NCBI RefSeq assembly: GCF_036208045.1 | Contig: NZ_CP121472.1 | Coordinates: 4,847,531-4,911,530 of the forward strand | DNA from: Thiorhodovibrio winogradskyi | Lineage (GTDB): Bacteria; Pseudomonadota; Gammaproteobacteria; Chromatiales; Chromatiaceae | Direction of reading: 5' to 3' | Length of the DNA stretch: 64,000 bases | In this document: piece after piece, positions 46,762-55,084 of the stretch | Position numbering within the stretch: the first letter of the stretch is position 1 | Layout of the letters: every line of letters starts with the position of its first letter | The notes under the pieces: model-generated | The model's database searches: none | Seen by the model: the letters and a program-made list of their open reading frames with translations, nothing else | Told to the model about the DNA's origin: nothing | Program-made: the position numbers and the translations under genes

Positions 46762-46821
46762 CTGTCACAGGGGGACAGGTGTGACAGTCACACCCCTGTC
46801 ACAGGGGGGAGGGTGTGACAG
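46762..46821. promoter_or_regulatory. Two tandem palindromes, putative operator
   Basis: CTGTCACA at 46762 pairs with TGTGACAG at 46780-46787, and the same arms recur at 46796-46803 and 46814-46821. The two units are spaced 34 bp apart, about three helix turns. They lie between pilA and the TumE-like gene, about 90 bp upstream of the latter, so an autorepressor such as the TumA-like protein may bind here. Confidence 0.6.
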
Positions 46822-46912
46822 ACAAGCGCGCGGCGGCGGTTTTGTGGCAATCGGGAATGATCGTGCGTTGGCATCATTGACATCGGCTGTCGGCGTTGGC
46901 AATGTTGCCTAC

Positions 46913-47212
46913 ATGAAAGCCAGACTCATCACGCGTTTCAAAGACATCACGCCAGAAGGCGACATCCTTGAACTTGTGGTCTGGCGTCTTCCGGCACCAG
47001 TCCCTCCATGCACGCACGACTATAAATACCGGGCGGTGTTTGTCGTCAATGGCGAGCGGGTGATTGGTTTTGACAACGAACGCGGCAAGGGCGATCACTG
47101 CCATCTCCAAGGGCAGGAAAAGCCATACCGATTGACCAGCGTCGATCAGCTCATCGACGACCTGATGATAGAGGTGGAGCGATGGAAGAACGAACACTCA
47201 CCATCACGCTGA
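46913..47212 (+). CDS. TumE/DUF6516-family toxin
   Basis: This 99-residue protein reads MKARLITRFKDITPEGDILE, then VVWRLPAPVPPCTHDYKYR, FDNERGKGDHCHL and PYRLTSVDQLIDDLM. These are the blocks of the DUF6516/TumE family, toxins encoded with a winged-HTH antitoxin. The start ATG 46913 is set by the family N-terminus. The next gene overlaps it by 31 bp and encodes the expected partner. Confidence 0.8.
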   Translation: MKARLITRFKDITPEGDILELVVWRLPAPVPPCTHDYKYRAVFVVNGERVIGFDNERGKGDHCHLQGQEKPYRLTSVDQLIDDLMIEVERWKNEHSPSR

Positions 47213-47550
47213 ATCCGGATTGGCGAGCGGCGCTGCGTGCGGCAGGTGCGCGGGCGAAAGCTGACACCTATCAAGGCGAGACGCTGAATTTTGAGTCTGT
47301 CGGCGCGCTCTTTGCGCGTTTGACGGAACGGCGTTGGTCATTGGTGCGGGCGCTGATGGGCGCTGGGGAGTTGTCCGTTCGCGAGCTTGCCCGGCGCCTT
47401 GGGCGTGACGTGAAACGTGTACATGAAGAGGTGACGGCGCTTGCGCAACTGGGTTTGGTGGAGCGCACTGAACGTGGCGGAGTACTTTGCCCTTATGTCA
47501 ATATCCACGTTGATTTGCAGTTGAACGCGGAGCCGCGTCAGGTGGCCTGA
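47182..47550 (+). CDS. TumA-like antitoxin with winged helix-turn-helix
   Basis: This 122-residue protein has an N-terminal MEERTLTITLNPDWRAALRA region and a winged HTH (LSVRELARRLGRDVKRVHEE, then VTALAQLGLVERTERGGVLC, core LAQLGLVERTERGG). This is the HVO_A0114-like regulator found with TumE toxins. It should neutralise the toxin and repress the operon, perhaps at the palindromes at 46762-46821. Confidence 0.8.
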   Translation: MEERTLTITLNPDWRAALRAAGARAKADTYQGETLNFESVGALFARLTERRWSLVRALMGAGELSVRELARRLGRDVKRVHEEVTALAQLGLVERTERGGVLCPYVNIHVDLQLNAEPRQVA

Positions 47551-47740
47551 ATATTTTTTCCTGTGGCGACCGACGCTGCGTGATCCGAATGATGATATGG
47601 TGCTTGAGTGTGCCATTGCTTCTGGCAGTCGCTTCATCGTCACGCATAACCTGAGTGACTTCCGGCCAACGGCTGCTTTCGGCGTGCAGGCCGTGATCCC
47701 CGCACAATTCTTGACCATCCTTGAGGATCCGCACCAATGA
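47551..47740 (+). pseudogene. PIN-domain toxin C-terminal fragment
   Basis: The frame after the TumA-like stop reads WRPTLRDPNDDMVLE, FIVTHNLSDFRP and FGVQAVIPAQFL. This is the C-terminal half of COG1569-type PIN nucleases with two of the acidic residues. The N-terminal half is missing. Its stop overlaps the next gene start (ATGA), showing that a toxin-antitoxin pair once stood here. Confidence 0.7.
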
Positions 47741-47982
47741 GCGCCTTCACCCTTCGCCTTCCAAATTCCGTGCACCAGACCATCAAGGAACTCGCGGCGC
47801 GCGATGAGATTTCTGTGAACCAATTTATTGCCAGCGCCGCCGCGGAAAAAATGGCTACCGTGTTGACGCTTGATCATTTACGACGCGAAGCAGACGAGGG
47901 ACAGCGCGAAGACTTCTTGCAGGTGCTCGACCGAGTACCTGAGGCGCCTCCGCTTTCTGGTGATGAATGGCTAGAGGCTTAA
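47737..47982 (+). CDS. Ribbon-helix-helix antitoxin-like protein
   Basis: This 81-residue protein begins MSAFTLRLPNSVHQTIKELA, a ribbon-helix-helix start, followed by DEISVNQFIASAAAEKMATV. It is the usual partner of the PIN toxin whose remnant precedes it. It is now an orphan antitoxin, since the toxin is truncated. Confidence 0.75.
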   Translation: MSAFTLRLPNSVHQTIKELAARDEISVNQFIASAAAEKMATVLTLDHLRREADEGQREDFLQVLDRVPEAPPLSGDEWLEA

Positions 47983-47983
47983 G

Positions 47984-48266
47984 TTGTCCGGCAGGCACGG
48001 CGAGAAGCGCGCGACCTTGCCCCATGCCGTGGTGACCTGGAACCTGCGCGATGGCGACAGCTTGCTCAAGGCCTGGCGTCGGTGGCTGGGTTGGACTCAG
48101 AGCGAGCTGGCCGAGCGCCGGAGTCACGCAGGTGCAGATTGCGCGCTTCGAGACCGGTCAAGCGATCCCCCGCGCCGATACCCTCCTGCGTCTTTCCAAC
48201 GCGATGGGTGTGATGGCGGATTTGCTGTGGGACGAGAATTCCCAGCACTCATGGCACGCGCAGTAG
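47984..48266 (+). pseudogene. XRE-type HTH antitoxin with a frameshift
   Basis: Frame one reads WRRWLGWTQSELAER and frame two continues GVTQVQIARFETGQAIPRAD and TLLRLSNAMGV. Together they make one Cro/CI-type helix-turn-helix domain. The switch near 48115 needs a one-base change. It may be a true pseudogene or a sequencing error. Confidence 0.65.
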
Positions 48267-48502
48267 CGGATCGTGAGGTTGTGATCGACCCGGGCCGATA
48301 CAGCGTCGAGGTGTTTCGCAACAACCAGGACGGGTGTTTTGTGCTCTATCCTTGTGGCGCAGGGGAGCCCGTCACCCTGACCAGCCTCGATGTGACCCTC
48401 GCGATGGCGGACTTGCACGAGGATTTTCAGCTTAGCGATTGCCCTGCCCAAAAACGCCAACGAACCGGAGGTCTGAACTCATCATGCCCGCGATCTGTCT
48501 GA
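48251..48502 (+). CDS. Hypothetical 83-residue protein
   Basis: An ATG at 48251 starts MARAVADREVVIDPGRYSVE, continues VTLTSLDVTLAMADLHEDFQ and overlaps the next gene start. I do not recognise the family. It overlaps the end of the XRE remnant by 16 bp and may be the second gene of the same former operon. No signal peptide or membrane helix is seen. Confidence 0.4.
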   Translation: MARAVADREVVIDPGRYSVEVFRNNQDGCFVLYPCGAGEPVTLTSLDVTLAMADLHEDFQLSDCPAQKRQRTGGLNSSCPRSV

Positions 48503-48937
48503 AAACCGCATCTGCCGTGACAGGATTGACTAAGAGAACTCTGTGGCGCTACATCGAAAACGGTAAACTGAACATCGAAAAGCAACGGGGGGGGGGTAAA
48601 GACCCTGGTGGATTTCGACAGCGTGCTGCGCATCGCGGGGCTGACAGTCCCTGCGGAGGATTATGCGATGATCCTGGATGCGGATGCGGGGGCGCCAGCG
48701 GCGGTAAGCGAGTTTGGCCTTTGGCTGCTGGAAAACGGGCGCGATACGCTCGCGGTGGAATGGTTGACGCGCGCGGCGCAGGCGGGCGTGGCCGATGCCA
48801 TGCAGTGGCTCGGCAAGCTGTATGCAAGCGGCCAGGGTGTGGAGCGCGACGAGGCGCAGGCGATTGTGTGGATCAAAAAAGCCGCCGAGGCTGGCCATCT
48901 GATCGCGCAGCGGCAGGTGGCGGAGTTGGGGCTTTAA
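48484..48937 (+). CDS. HTH plus Sel1-repeat protein split at a G10 tract
   Basis: The N-terminal frame (ATG 48484) reads ICLKTASAVTGLTKRTLWRY and IENGKLNIEKQRGG, a MerR-like helix-turn-helix. At 48587-48596 lies a run of ten G. With ten G the frame runs into nonsense; with nine it continues as VKTLVDFDSVLRIAGL and the Sel1 repeats AQAGVADAMQWLGKLYASGQ and GVERDEAQAIVWIKKAAEAG to the stop at 48937. This gives about 150 residues. The DNA as given is OFF. Slipped-strand switching, mutation or a sequencing error could each explain it. Confidence 0.7.
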
Positions 48938-49135
48938 CGCACCAGTCCGGGTTAGACCGGGGCTTGCGCTGCCGACCGGAAAAGGTTGCGAATGGCAGCC
49001 GGTTTGGTCACGGACCAAGGCGACCGTGTCGGGATCCATGGCTTTAACCCTGTCGATGCGCGGGTTTTTTAGCCAGGCGATGGCGTATCCAGTCGCCGGC
49101 TCAATATCTGAGCATCTCAGCCTCGTCATAATCCC

Positions 49136-51388
49136 CTACTGCGTCAAACTCACAAACAACTGCGTCAACCGCTCCGGCAGGCGTTCCACGCAATCAATCA
49201 CGCTGTAATGCTGGCCGAAGATGGTGCCGACATAGTCATCGGCGAAGGGATCGAGATTGATGCAGTAGCTGTAAATCCCCGCCCCACTCAGCTCTTGCAC
49301 CGCTTTGCGGGCATCTTCAATCAAGCGCTGCGGATCGCTCTCGTCAATATCCGCCGGCTCACCGTCGCTCAGGATCAACAGCAGTTTCTTATCCGCAGGG
49401 CGTCGTGCCAAGCTGTGCCCGGCGTGGCGTAGGGCGGCGCCCATGCGGGTCGACCAGCCGGCCTGCATCGCCGCGAGGCGCGCCTTGACCGGCTCACCCC
49501 AGGGTTCACTGAAGCCTTTGATGTGCAGGTAGCGCACTTCGTGGCGGCTGTTGGAGGAGAAGCCGCCGATGGCGAATTCATCGCCCAGCGCCTCGATGGC
49601 CCAGCCGAGCAGGGCCACCGCCGCCTGGCTGAGTGCGAGGATACTTTGGGAGCAGCCCTCGGGGGTTTGTTTGATGGATTCCGACAGATCGAGCAACAGG
49701 GTGACGGCGATGTCGCGCCCGTCGGTGCGATGGCTCATGTTGATGCGTGGGTCGGGGGTGTGACCGGAGCGTAAATCACTCAGGGCGCGGATGGCGATGT
49801 CCAGATCCAGCTCACTGCTGTCTTCCTGGTAGCGTTGGCGCACCGCCAGTTGGGGCTTGAGCCGTTCCAGCAGTTGGTGCAACCGCTTGGCCAGGCCGGC
49901 ATGTTGAGCGAGCAATTGGTCGATCTGGGCAGCCTCGCCGGCGGGGTGCAGGCTCTCATAGAGGCTGACCCAGTCGGGGCGGTAGTGGCGGCTTTGATAG
50001 TCCCATTCGGGATAGTGGCGCGGCGGCAGGCGATCCGGTTCTTCGACGCTGCGGCGCGGGGGTTCGTCGAAGGATTCTTCTTCGTCGCCGGCTTCGATGT
50101 AGCGCCACAGGTGGCGGTTGTCATCGCGGTAATCGACTTCGGTGTCGGTGAAGAAGACGTTCGGCGATAGATCGGACTGACGGCGGGTGCGGGCGATGAA
50201 GGCGATGGCCAGGGCGGCGGCGTCCGCAGTGCCGTGGTTGGGTTGCGCCAGCATTTCGTGGAAGCGTTCTAGGAACTCCAGCAGATCCGGGTTGCGGTAG
50301 CCGTGATCTGGATCCAGCACGGCGCGCGAGAACAGCGCCAGGCGGTGGCGAATGCAGGCGTGCTGCTCGGGATCGCAGGCGTCCTCAACGGGCTTGGGAT
50401 GCAACGCCAGCCACAGCGGACGCAGGCCGGGATACGCTTGGATGGCCAGTTGCTCGACGCGGCAGTCCTCGAACACATCAATCGCCAGGCGCTGAAAGGG
50501 GCTGTAGTTGTCGGCGATGATGGAGCCACTCCAGCGCCGGTGGGCGGCGATGTGGGCGAGCAGGGCGCGATAGCGGTCGAGTCCGCTGATGCCGGCGCGG
50601 TCATCGCAGGCATCGGGCAGGCGGATGCCGAGGGCGTCGTAATAGGGGGTCGGCTGGCGCAGTTGATCGAAGGCGGTGGAGTATGGAATCAGCAGATCGG
50701 AATCCTGCCACAGGGCGCGCAGGTAGAGTTCCAGCGGGCGTTCGTGATCGACCAACAGGGTGCCGTGGCGCTCGCGCTGGAGGATGGCGCGGCTGTCGGG
50801 CGTTTGCAGGCTGAAGTAGTCTTGTTGGCGCTCGGGGTGGGTAAGAAAGTGCTTCAGTCCGTAGTCGATCCAGTGGCGCAGGCCACTCAAGGACAGTTCG
50901 CCGAGCAGTTGCGGCAGGCGTTCCAGCAGCAATGTCAGGCTGGGGCTGGGCAGGGTGGCGGATTGGTTGTTGTGGATTGATGCGCTGGTGCGCCGGGCAA
51001 AGTCCATCAGCAGGTCGATGGTCTGCTCGAACAGCTCGTAGCTACCGAGGCGCGCGGTCACGCCGGTGATGCTCTGCATGAACACCGGAATGGCATGCCC
51101 GTTGGGGGTGCGCGACAGGCGCCAAACGCTGCGTGAGACCAGCTCCAGGCAGTCTTCACCGAGGCGCTCGGCGATGCGCGGCAGCTCTTGCAGATAGACC
51201 AGCACCGGCTCGACGCCGCGGCCGATCATGCACACCATTGAGGCACCGTCGAGATAGTCCGCCAGGCCTTGTTCAGACAGCCGCGCCTCGGCGTCGCGCA
51301 GGCAGTCGGCGAAGATGGGTTCGATCTGGGGGAAGTTGCACGCCAGGCGCTGGCGATAGGCGGGCAGGCGCTCGTCAAGGTCGCTCAT
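49136..51388 (-). CDS. cbbO: RuBisCO activase subunit CbbO (NorD-like VWA protein)
   Basis: The 750-residue protein has a helical N-terminal region and a C-terminal VWA domain with MIDAS motif DLSES in AVTLLLDLSESIKQTP and SDGEPADIDES. With CbbQ it forms the activase that removes inhibitory sugar phosphates from RuBisCO, with CbbO as the substrate adaptor. It follows cbbQ by 12 bp. The length is near the family norm (about 770). A near-identical but broken copy lies at 42284-42947. Confidence 0.9.
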   Translation of the reverse strand: MSDLDERLPAYRQRLACNFPQIEPIFADCLRDAEARLSEQGLADYLDGASMVCMIGRGVEPVLVYLQELPRIAERLGEDCLELVSRSVWRLSRTPNGHAIPVFMQSITGVTARLGSYELFEQTIDLLMDFARRTSASIHNNQSATLPSPSLTLLLERLPQLLGELSLSGLRHWIDYGLKHFLTHPERQQDYFSLQTPDSRAILQRERHGTLLVDHERPLELYLRALWQDSDLLIPYSTAFDQLRQPTPYYDALGIRLPDACDDRAGISGLDRYRALLAHIAAHRRWSGSIIADNYSPFQRLAIDVFEDCRVEQLAIQAYPGLRPLWLALHPKPVEDACDPEQHACIRHRLALFSRAVLDPDHGYRNPDLLEFLERFHEMLAQPNHGTADAAALAIAFIARTRRQSDLSPNVFFTDTEVDYRDDNRHLWRYIEAGDEEESFDEPPRRSVEEPDRLPPRHYPEWDYQSRHYRPDWVSLYESLHPAGEAAQIDQLLAQHAGLAKRLHQLLERLKPQLAVRQRYQEDSSELDLDIAIRALSDLRSGHTPDPRINMSHRTDGRDIAVTLLLDLSESIKQTPEGCSQSILALSQAAVALLGWAIEALGDEFAIGGFSSNSRHEVRYLHIKGFSEPWGEPVKARLAAMQAGWSTRMGAALRHAGHSLARRPADKKLLLILSDGEPADIDESDPQRLIEDARKAVQELSGAGIYSYCINLDPFADDYVGTIFGQHYSVIDCVERLPERLTQLFVSLTQ

Positions 51389-51400
51389 CGCGGCTCCGCT

Positions 51401-52216
51401 TCAGGCGCCGTCCGCGCCAAACACGGCATCAATGGCGTGATAGAGGGTGTCGCGGATTTCGGCATCGTCGGTGATGGGATCGACCAGTGCCATGCGGCAG
51501 GCCAGGCGCGGGGCGATATCTCGGTTGATGAGACGCGCGGCATAGACCAGCAGCCGGGTGGAGATGCCTTCATCGAGGCCGTGCCCTTTAAGGTTGCGGG
51601 CGGTGGCGGCGATCTTAACCAGTCGGACAGCCTGATCGCGCGGGGTGCCGGTCTCTCGGGCAATGATGTCGGCCTCATGATCGGGGTCGGCGTAGTCGAA
51701 GTGCAGCGCGGCGAAGCGTTGCTTGGTGGACTGCTTGAGATCCTTCATCAAGGACTGGTAGCCGGGGTTGTAGGAGATCACCAGCTGGAAGTCGGCATGG
51801 GCCGCTACCTGCTCGCCTTTCTTGTCCAGCGGCAGGGTGCGGCGGTGGTCGGTGAGCGGATGAATCACCACCGTGGTGTCCTGACGAGCTTCGACGATTT
51901 CATCTAGATAGCAGATGGCGCCGATGCGCGCGGCAGTGGTCAGGGGTCCGTCGAGCCAGCGGGTGCCGTCGGCGTCGAGCAGGTAGCGCCCGACCAGGTC
52001 GGAGGCGGTCATGTCCTCGTTGCAGGCGACAGTGATCAGCGGGCGCCCGAGCTTCCAGGCCATGTATTCGACGAAGCGTGATTTGCCGCAGCCGGTCGGG
52101 CCTTTGATCATCACCGGCAGGCGCTCGTCCCAGGCGGCTTGGTAAAGCTCGACTTCCTGGTGCAGGGGTTGGTAGAAGGGTTCTTGTTGGATTAGGTATT
52201 GGGCGTGGTCGGTCAT
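51401..52216 (-). CDS. cbbQ: RuBisCO activase AAA+ subunit CbbQ
   Basis: This 271-residue MoxR-type AAA+ ATPase has the P-loop GPTGCGKSR (39-47), Walker B ICYLDEIVEA, NPGYQSLMKDLKQSTKQRF and a C-terminal helical lid. CbbQ hexamers work with CbbO to remodel form II (and some form I) RuBisCO. It lies upstream of cbbO on the same strand. Between it and cbbM a FitAB-type module is inserted on the other strand, so it probably has its own promoter. Confidence 0.92.
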   Translation of the reverse strand: MTDHAQYLIQQEPFYQPLHQEVELYQAAWDERLPVMIKGPTGCGKSRFVEYMAWKLGRPLITVACNEDMTASDLVGRYLLDADGTRWLDGPLTTAARIGAICYLDEIVEARQDTTVVIHPLTDHRRTLPLDKKGEQVAAHADFQLVISYNPGYQSLMKDLKQSTKQRFAALHFDYADPDHEADIIARETGTPRDQAVRLVKIAATARNLKGHGLDEGISTRLLVYAARLINRDIAPRLACRMALVDPITDDAEIRDTLYHAIDAVFGADGA

Positions 52217-52352
52217 TTGCGTAAGACAAAAAGTTGTTCGGGAGCAAGCTGGCGGTGGCGTCAGTCAAGATGACAAGCTTGATCGCATCGGTAAAGTAAC
52301 GATACCGCTGTCGCGTCGGACTGAGAGACAGCCGTGCGGCAATCGTCATCGG

Positions 52353-52382
52353 GATGATATCATCGGGATAAAATGATATCAT
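52353..52382. promoter_or_regulatory. Two ATGATATCAT palindromes, putative FitAB operator
   Basis: GATGATATCATC (52353-52364) and ATGATATCAT (52373-52382) are perfect palindromes with centres 19 bp apart, about two helix turns. They lie 28-57 bp upstream of the FitA-like ATG, where the autorepressor of such modules binds. They also lie about 140-165 bp upstream of the divergent cbbQ start. Confidence 0.75.
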
Positions 52383-52409
52383 CACGGTTTAAAGCCACGG
52401 GAAAGCAGC

Positions 52410-52667
52410 ATGAGCAGTGTGACAGTTAGAAACCTACCTGATGAGGTGCATCGTGCGTTACGAGTTCGTGCCGCCCATAACGGCCGCAGCACCGAAGCGG
52501 AAATCCGCGAAATTCTCACAGCGGCTGCCCAGCCCGCTGAGCGCGTCAAGCTTGGCGCTTTGCTGGCCTCCATTGCCCATCATGCCGGCGCACTCACCGA
52601 TGCCGAAGCGAACCATTTTGACAGCATTCGCGATCAGACGCCAAGCGAGCCATTGGTGGTTGAATGA
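52410..52667 (+). CDS. FitA-like ribbon-helix-helix antitoxin
   Basis: This 85-residue protein begins MSSVTVRNLPDEVHRALRVR (core VTVRNLPDEVHRALR), with NGRSTEAEIREIL, the FitA/VapB-type ribbon-helix-helix. The C-terminal half is the toxin-wrapping tail. ATGA overlap links it to the PIN toxin. It should bind the palindromes just upstream and repress its own operon. Confidence 0.88.
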   Translation: MSSVTVRNLPDEVHRALRVRAAHNGRSTEAEIREILTAAAQPAERVKLGALLASIAHHAGALTDAEANHFDSIRDQTPSEPLVVE

Positions 52668-53089
52668 TCCTGCTCGACACCAACGTGGTTTCAGAACCCT
52701 GGAAAAAACAACCGGATCCCCGGGTGCTGGCTTGGCTTGATGCCCAAGCGATTGAGACACTCTACCTATCCGCGATCACTGTGGCCGAGTTGCGCCATGG
52801 CATCGCCACCATGCCACAAGGACAACGCCAACGGATCTACCAAGAACGCTTGGAACAGGAGGTTCTGCCTCACTTTGCAAACCGCGTTCTCGCGTTCGAT
52901 TTGGCCGTTACAGAAAAATACGCCGCGTTGATGGCGCGAGCCAGGACGAGGGGTGAGGCGATTGGCCTGGCCGATGGCTACATCGCCGCCACCGCCGCAT
53001 CTCACAACATGCGTGTAGCGACGCGCGACATCAGCCCGTTCGAGGCCGGTGGGGTTGCTGTCATTAACCCGTGGAGTGCCTCCTTGTAG
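52664..53089 (+). CDS. FitB/VapC-like PIN-domain toxin
   Basis: This 141-residue PIN ribonuclease begins MILLDTNVVSE (acidic D5) and has ITVAELRHG (Glu), GLADGYIAATA (Asp) and VATRDISPF (Asp), the four-acid site. It is intact. The antitoxin overlaps by 4 bp upstream. The gene runs toward the 3' end of cbbM, 90 bp away and convergent. Confidence 0.88.
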   Translation: MILLDTNVVSEPWKKQPDPRVLAWLDAQAIETLYLSAITVAELRHGIATMPQGQRQRIYQERLEQEVLPHFANRVLAFDLAVTEKYAALMARARTRGEAIGLADGYIAATAASHNMRVATRDISPFEAGGVAVINPWSASL

Positions 53090-53138
53090 AGAGCTGGCCG
53101 CGCAAGGCATCGGCGTTGTCCATCTCAGGTTGGACTTT

Positions 53139-53158
53139 GCCCCCGCCGCAACGGGGGC
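53139..53158. terminator. GC-rich hairpin between convergent fitB-like gene and cbbM
   Basis: GCCCCCG (53139-53145) pairs with CGGGGGC (53152-53158) around CCGCAA. It lies between the 3' ends of two convergent genes. A T-run is lacking on both sides, so it may be a Rho-independent terminator only in a weak sense, or an mRNA-stabilising end. Confidence 0.4.
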
Positions 53159-53179
53159 GTCATTGAGTGGGTCGGTCGC

Positions 53180-54571
53180 TTACTTATGCGCCCCAGCACC
53201 CAGCTTGTCGCGCCAGCCGGGGTAGATGGCGTCGGCATCGTGCGGGAAGGACTCGAAGGCGCGGGCGAATTCCTTGTGCTCCTTCGCCCATTCGATGGGA
53301 TCGGCGCCGGCTTTCCAGCATTCATACGCCTGGCGCAGGGAGAGCGCGCCAGCGGCCGGGCTGTCGATGTGACCGTAGGAGCCGCCGCCAGCGGTGTTGA
53401 TCACATTGCCATGGCCGAGGTTTTCGAAGAAGCCGGGCAGGCGCAGCGCGTTCATGCCGCCGGAGATGATCGGGGTGGTCGGCTTCATGCCGTACCATTC
53501 CTGATGGTAAGCCGGGCCGGTGTAGCTGTCGCGCTCGATGATGTAGGCGATGTTGCGATCATCCTTGCTGCCTTCCATCTTGCCATAGCCCATGGTGCCG
53601 ACATGGATGCCCGAGGCGCCTTGCAGGCGCGCCATCTTGGCCAGCACATAGGCGGTGTAGCCGCGCTTGGAGTTGGGCGAGGTCACGGCGCCATGACCGG
53701 CACGGTGATAGTGCAGGTACTGACCGGGATACTGGCGGCGGGCGGTGGTCACCATGCCCGGGCCGCCGACATAGCCATCGACCAGGAAGGCGACCTTGTC
53801 CGCGTCCGGGCCGAAGGCCTCAAGAATAAAATCGGCACGCGCGCACATCTCGAAGTGATCATCGGCGGTGATGTTGGCCGAGAACAGCTTGGCCTGGCCG
53901 GTTTCGTCCATCGCCCGCTTCATGGAATCATACACCAGCGGATAGACCTTCTTGGCCGGGCAGAATACCTGGTTGCCCTGCGGCTCGTCGTTTTTGATGA
54001 AATCGCCGCCAAGCCAGAACTGATAAGCCGCCGCCGCGAAAGGCTCCGGGCGCAGGCCGAGCTTGGGCTTGATGATGGTGCCGGCGATGTAGCCGCCATC
54101 GACCACCGGACGACCGAGCATGCGCCACATGTCGGAGATGTCCTTGGCCGGACCGTCGAACAGCTGGATGGCGCGCGGCGGCATGTAGAAGTCATACATC
54201 TGGGCGTGCGCGATGTCGCCCATGCCCTGATTGTTGCCGATGGTGAGCGTCAGGAAGGACACTAGCATCATGCGCCCATCGGTCATATTGCGATCGAACA
54301 GATCGATCGGATAGGCGATGCGCATCTCCTCGGTCGCCTCGTCGATGAGGTAGACGAGGGCGTCGAAATTCTTGGTGTAGTCATCCGTGGTGCAGACTTC
54401 CACATTGGTGCCGGTGGAAGACTCGGCGGCGAAGTGGGCGGCGGCTTCGAGGTAGCCATAGCCGGGCTGCGGCTTCATTTTGTAGGCGCACAGAACATGC
54501 TTGCCGCCGGCGATCAGGTCGTCTTCGCGCAGGCTGAGATCGGCATAACGGGCGGATTGATCAAGTGCCAT
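53180..54571 (-). CDS. cbbM: Ribulose-1,5-bisphosphate carboxylase, form II
   Basis: The 463-residue form II RuBisCO has all active-site parts: K168 in TIIKPKLG, the carbamylated K193 with D195 and E196 in [11 protein letters not shown]289 in [11 protein letters not shown] and loop-6 K331 in [10 protein letters not shown]. Numbering is two higher than in Rhodospirillum rubrum. It fixes CO2 in the Calvin cycle as a homodimer or hexamer. GAGGAAAAG precedes the ATG at 54571. It is the first gene of the cbbM-cbbQ-cbbO set, here split by FitAB. No cbbR is seen in the window. Confidence 0.97.
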   Translation of the reverse strand: MALDQSARYADLSLREDDLIAGGKHVLCAYKMKPQPGYGYLEAAAHFAAESSTGTNVEVCTTDDYTKNFDALVYLIDEATEEMRIAYPIDLFDRNMTDGRMMLVSFLTLTIGNNQGMGDIAHAQMYDFYMPPRAIQLFDGPAKDISDMWRMLGRPVVDGGYIAGTIIKPKLGLRPEPFAAAAYQFWLGGDFIKNDEPQGNQVFCPAKKVYPLVYDSMKRAMDETGQAKLFSANITADDHFEMCARADFILEAFGPDADKVAFLVDGYVGGPGMVTTARRQYPGQYLHYHRAGHGAVTSPNSKRGYTAYVLAKMARLQGASGIHVGTMGYGKMEGSKDDRNIAYIIERDSYTGPAYHQEWYGMKPTTPIISGGMNALRLPGFFENLGHGNVINTAGGGSYGHIDSPAAGALSLRQAYECWKAGADPIEWAKEHKEFARAFESFPHDADAIYPGWRDKLGAGAHK

Positions 54572-55084
54572 CGGGGTCTTTTCCTCAGTGTTGTGTAGGT
54601 ATTGGCTGCGGCTGCGAGCGGCAGTCCGGTGGTGTGATCTTTCGCGAAAGGCTATCCGGGACGGCGGGCTGCGCGGCGCACCAGGCGCTGCTTGAGGTTG
54701 ATTCAACAGCGCTGCCAACCAGGGTACGCGACATGATCTTACAAAAATACTAGGGTTGTCGACATTATCGTCGAAAACGGAGGATCGAGGCGGGCCAGCC
54801 GGCACAAATGCGTCTCTTTAGAGCCGACCTGTTGGAAAGCGGGATTGGATGATCAATACCTGAGTGCGCTAATTGTAGATTTAATGGGCTTTATCCACCC
54901 AGACCGTCGCAGGTATAACTGTACCGGCGCCCTTGGAGTTCCGCCTGCCACGCAACAACAAAAAGACTTTAACATCACAGAAGCGCGTCGTTCAGAGTGG
55001 TCAGAAGATGCCTGAGGGAGCTAGATCAAGGGTGCGCCCTGTTCAATGACTGAATCGAGCGTGGCAAAGGCGGCGCTGGGGGTC
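54572..55084. other. 513-bp region upstream of cbbM
   Basis: No gene is recognised here. The stretch should hold the cbbM promoter. A LysR-type half-palindrome, TTGTCGAC-ATTATC-GTCGAAAA (54757-54778), lies 190-210 bp upstream of cbbM and might be a CbbR site; that is inference. The far end borders the CBS gene stop. Confidence 0.4.

Noticed and set aside
48530-49129. 199-codon minus-strand frame next to cbbO
   Set aside because: It is mostly antisense to the Sel1 gene and the part in the intergenic gap matches no family known to me.
53186-54265. 359-codon open frame antisense to cbbM
   Set aside because: It mirrors the high-GC third-position pattern of cbbM, has no family similarity and lies wholly inside a certain gene.
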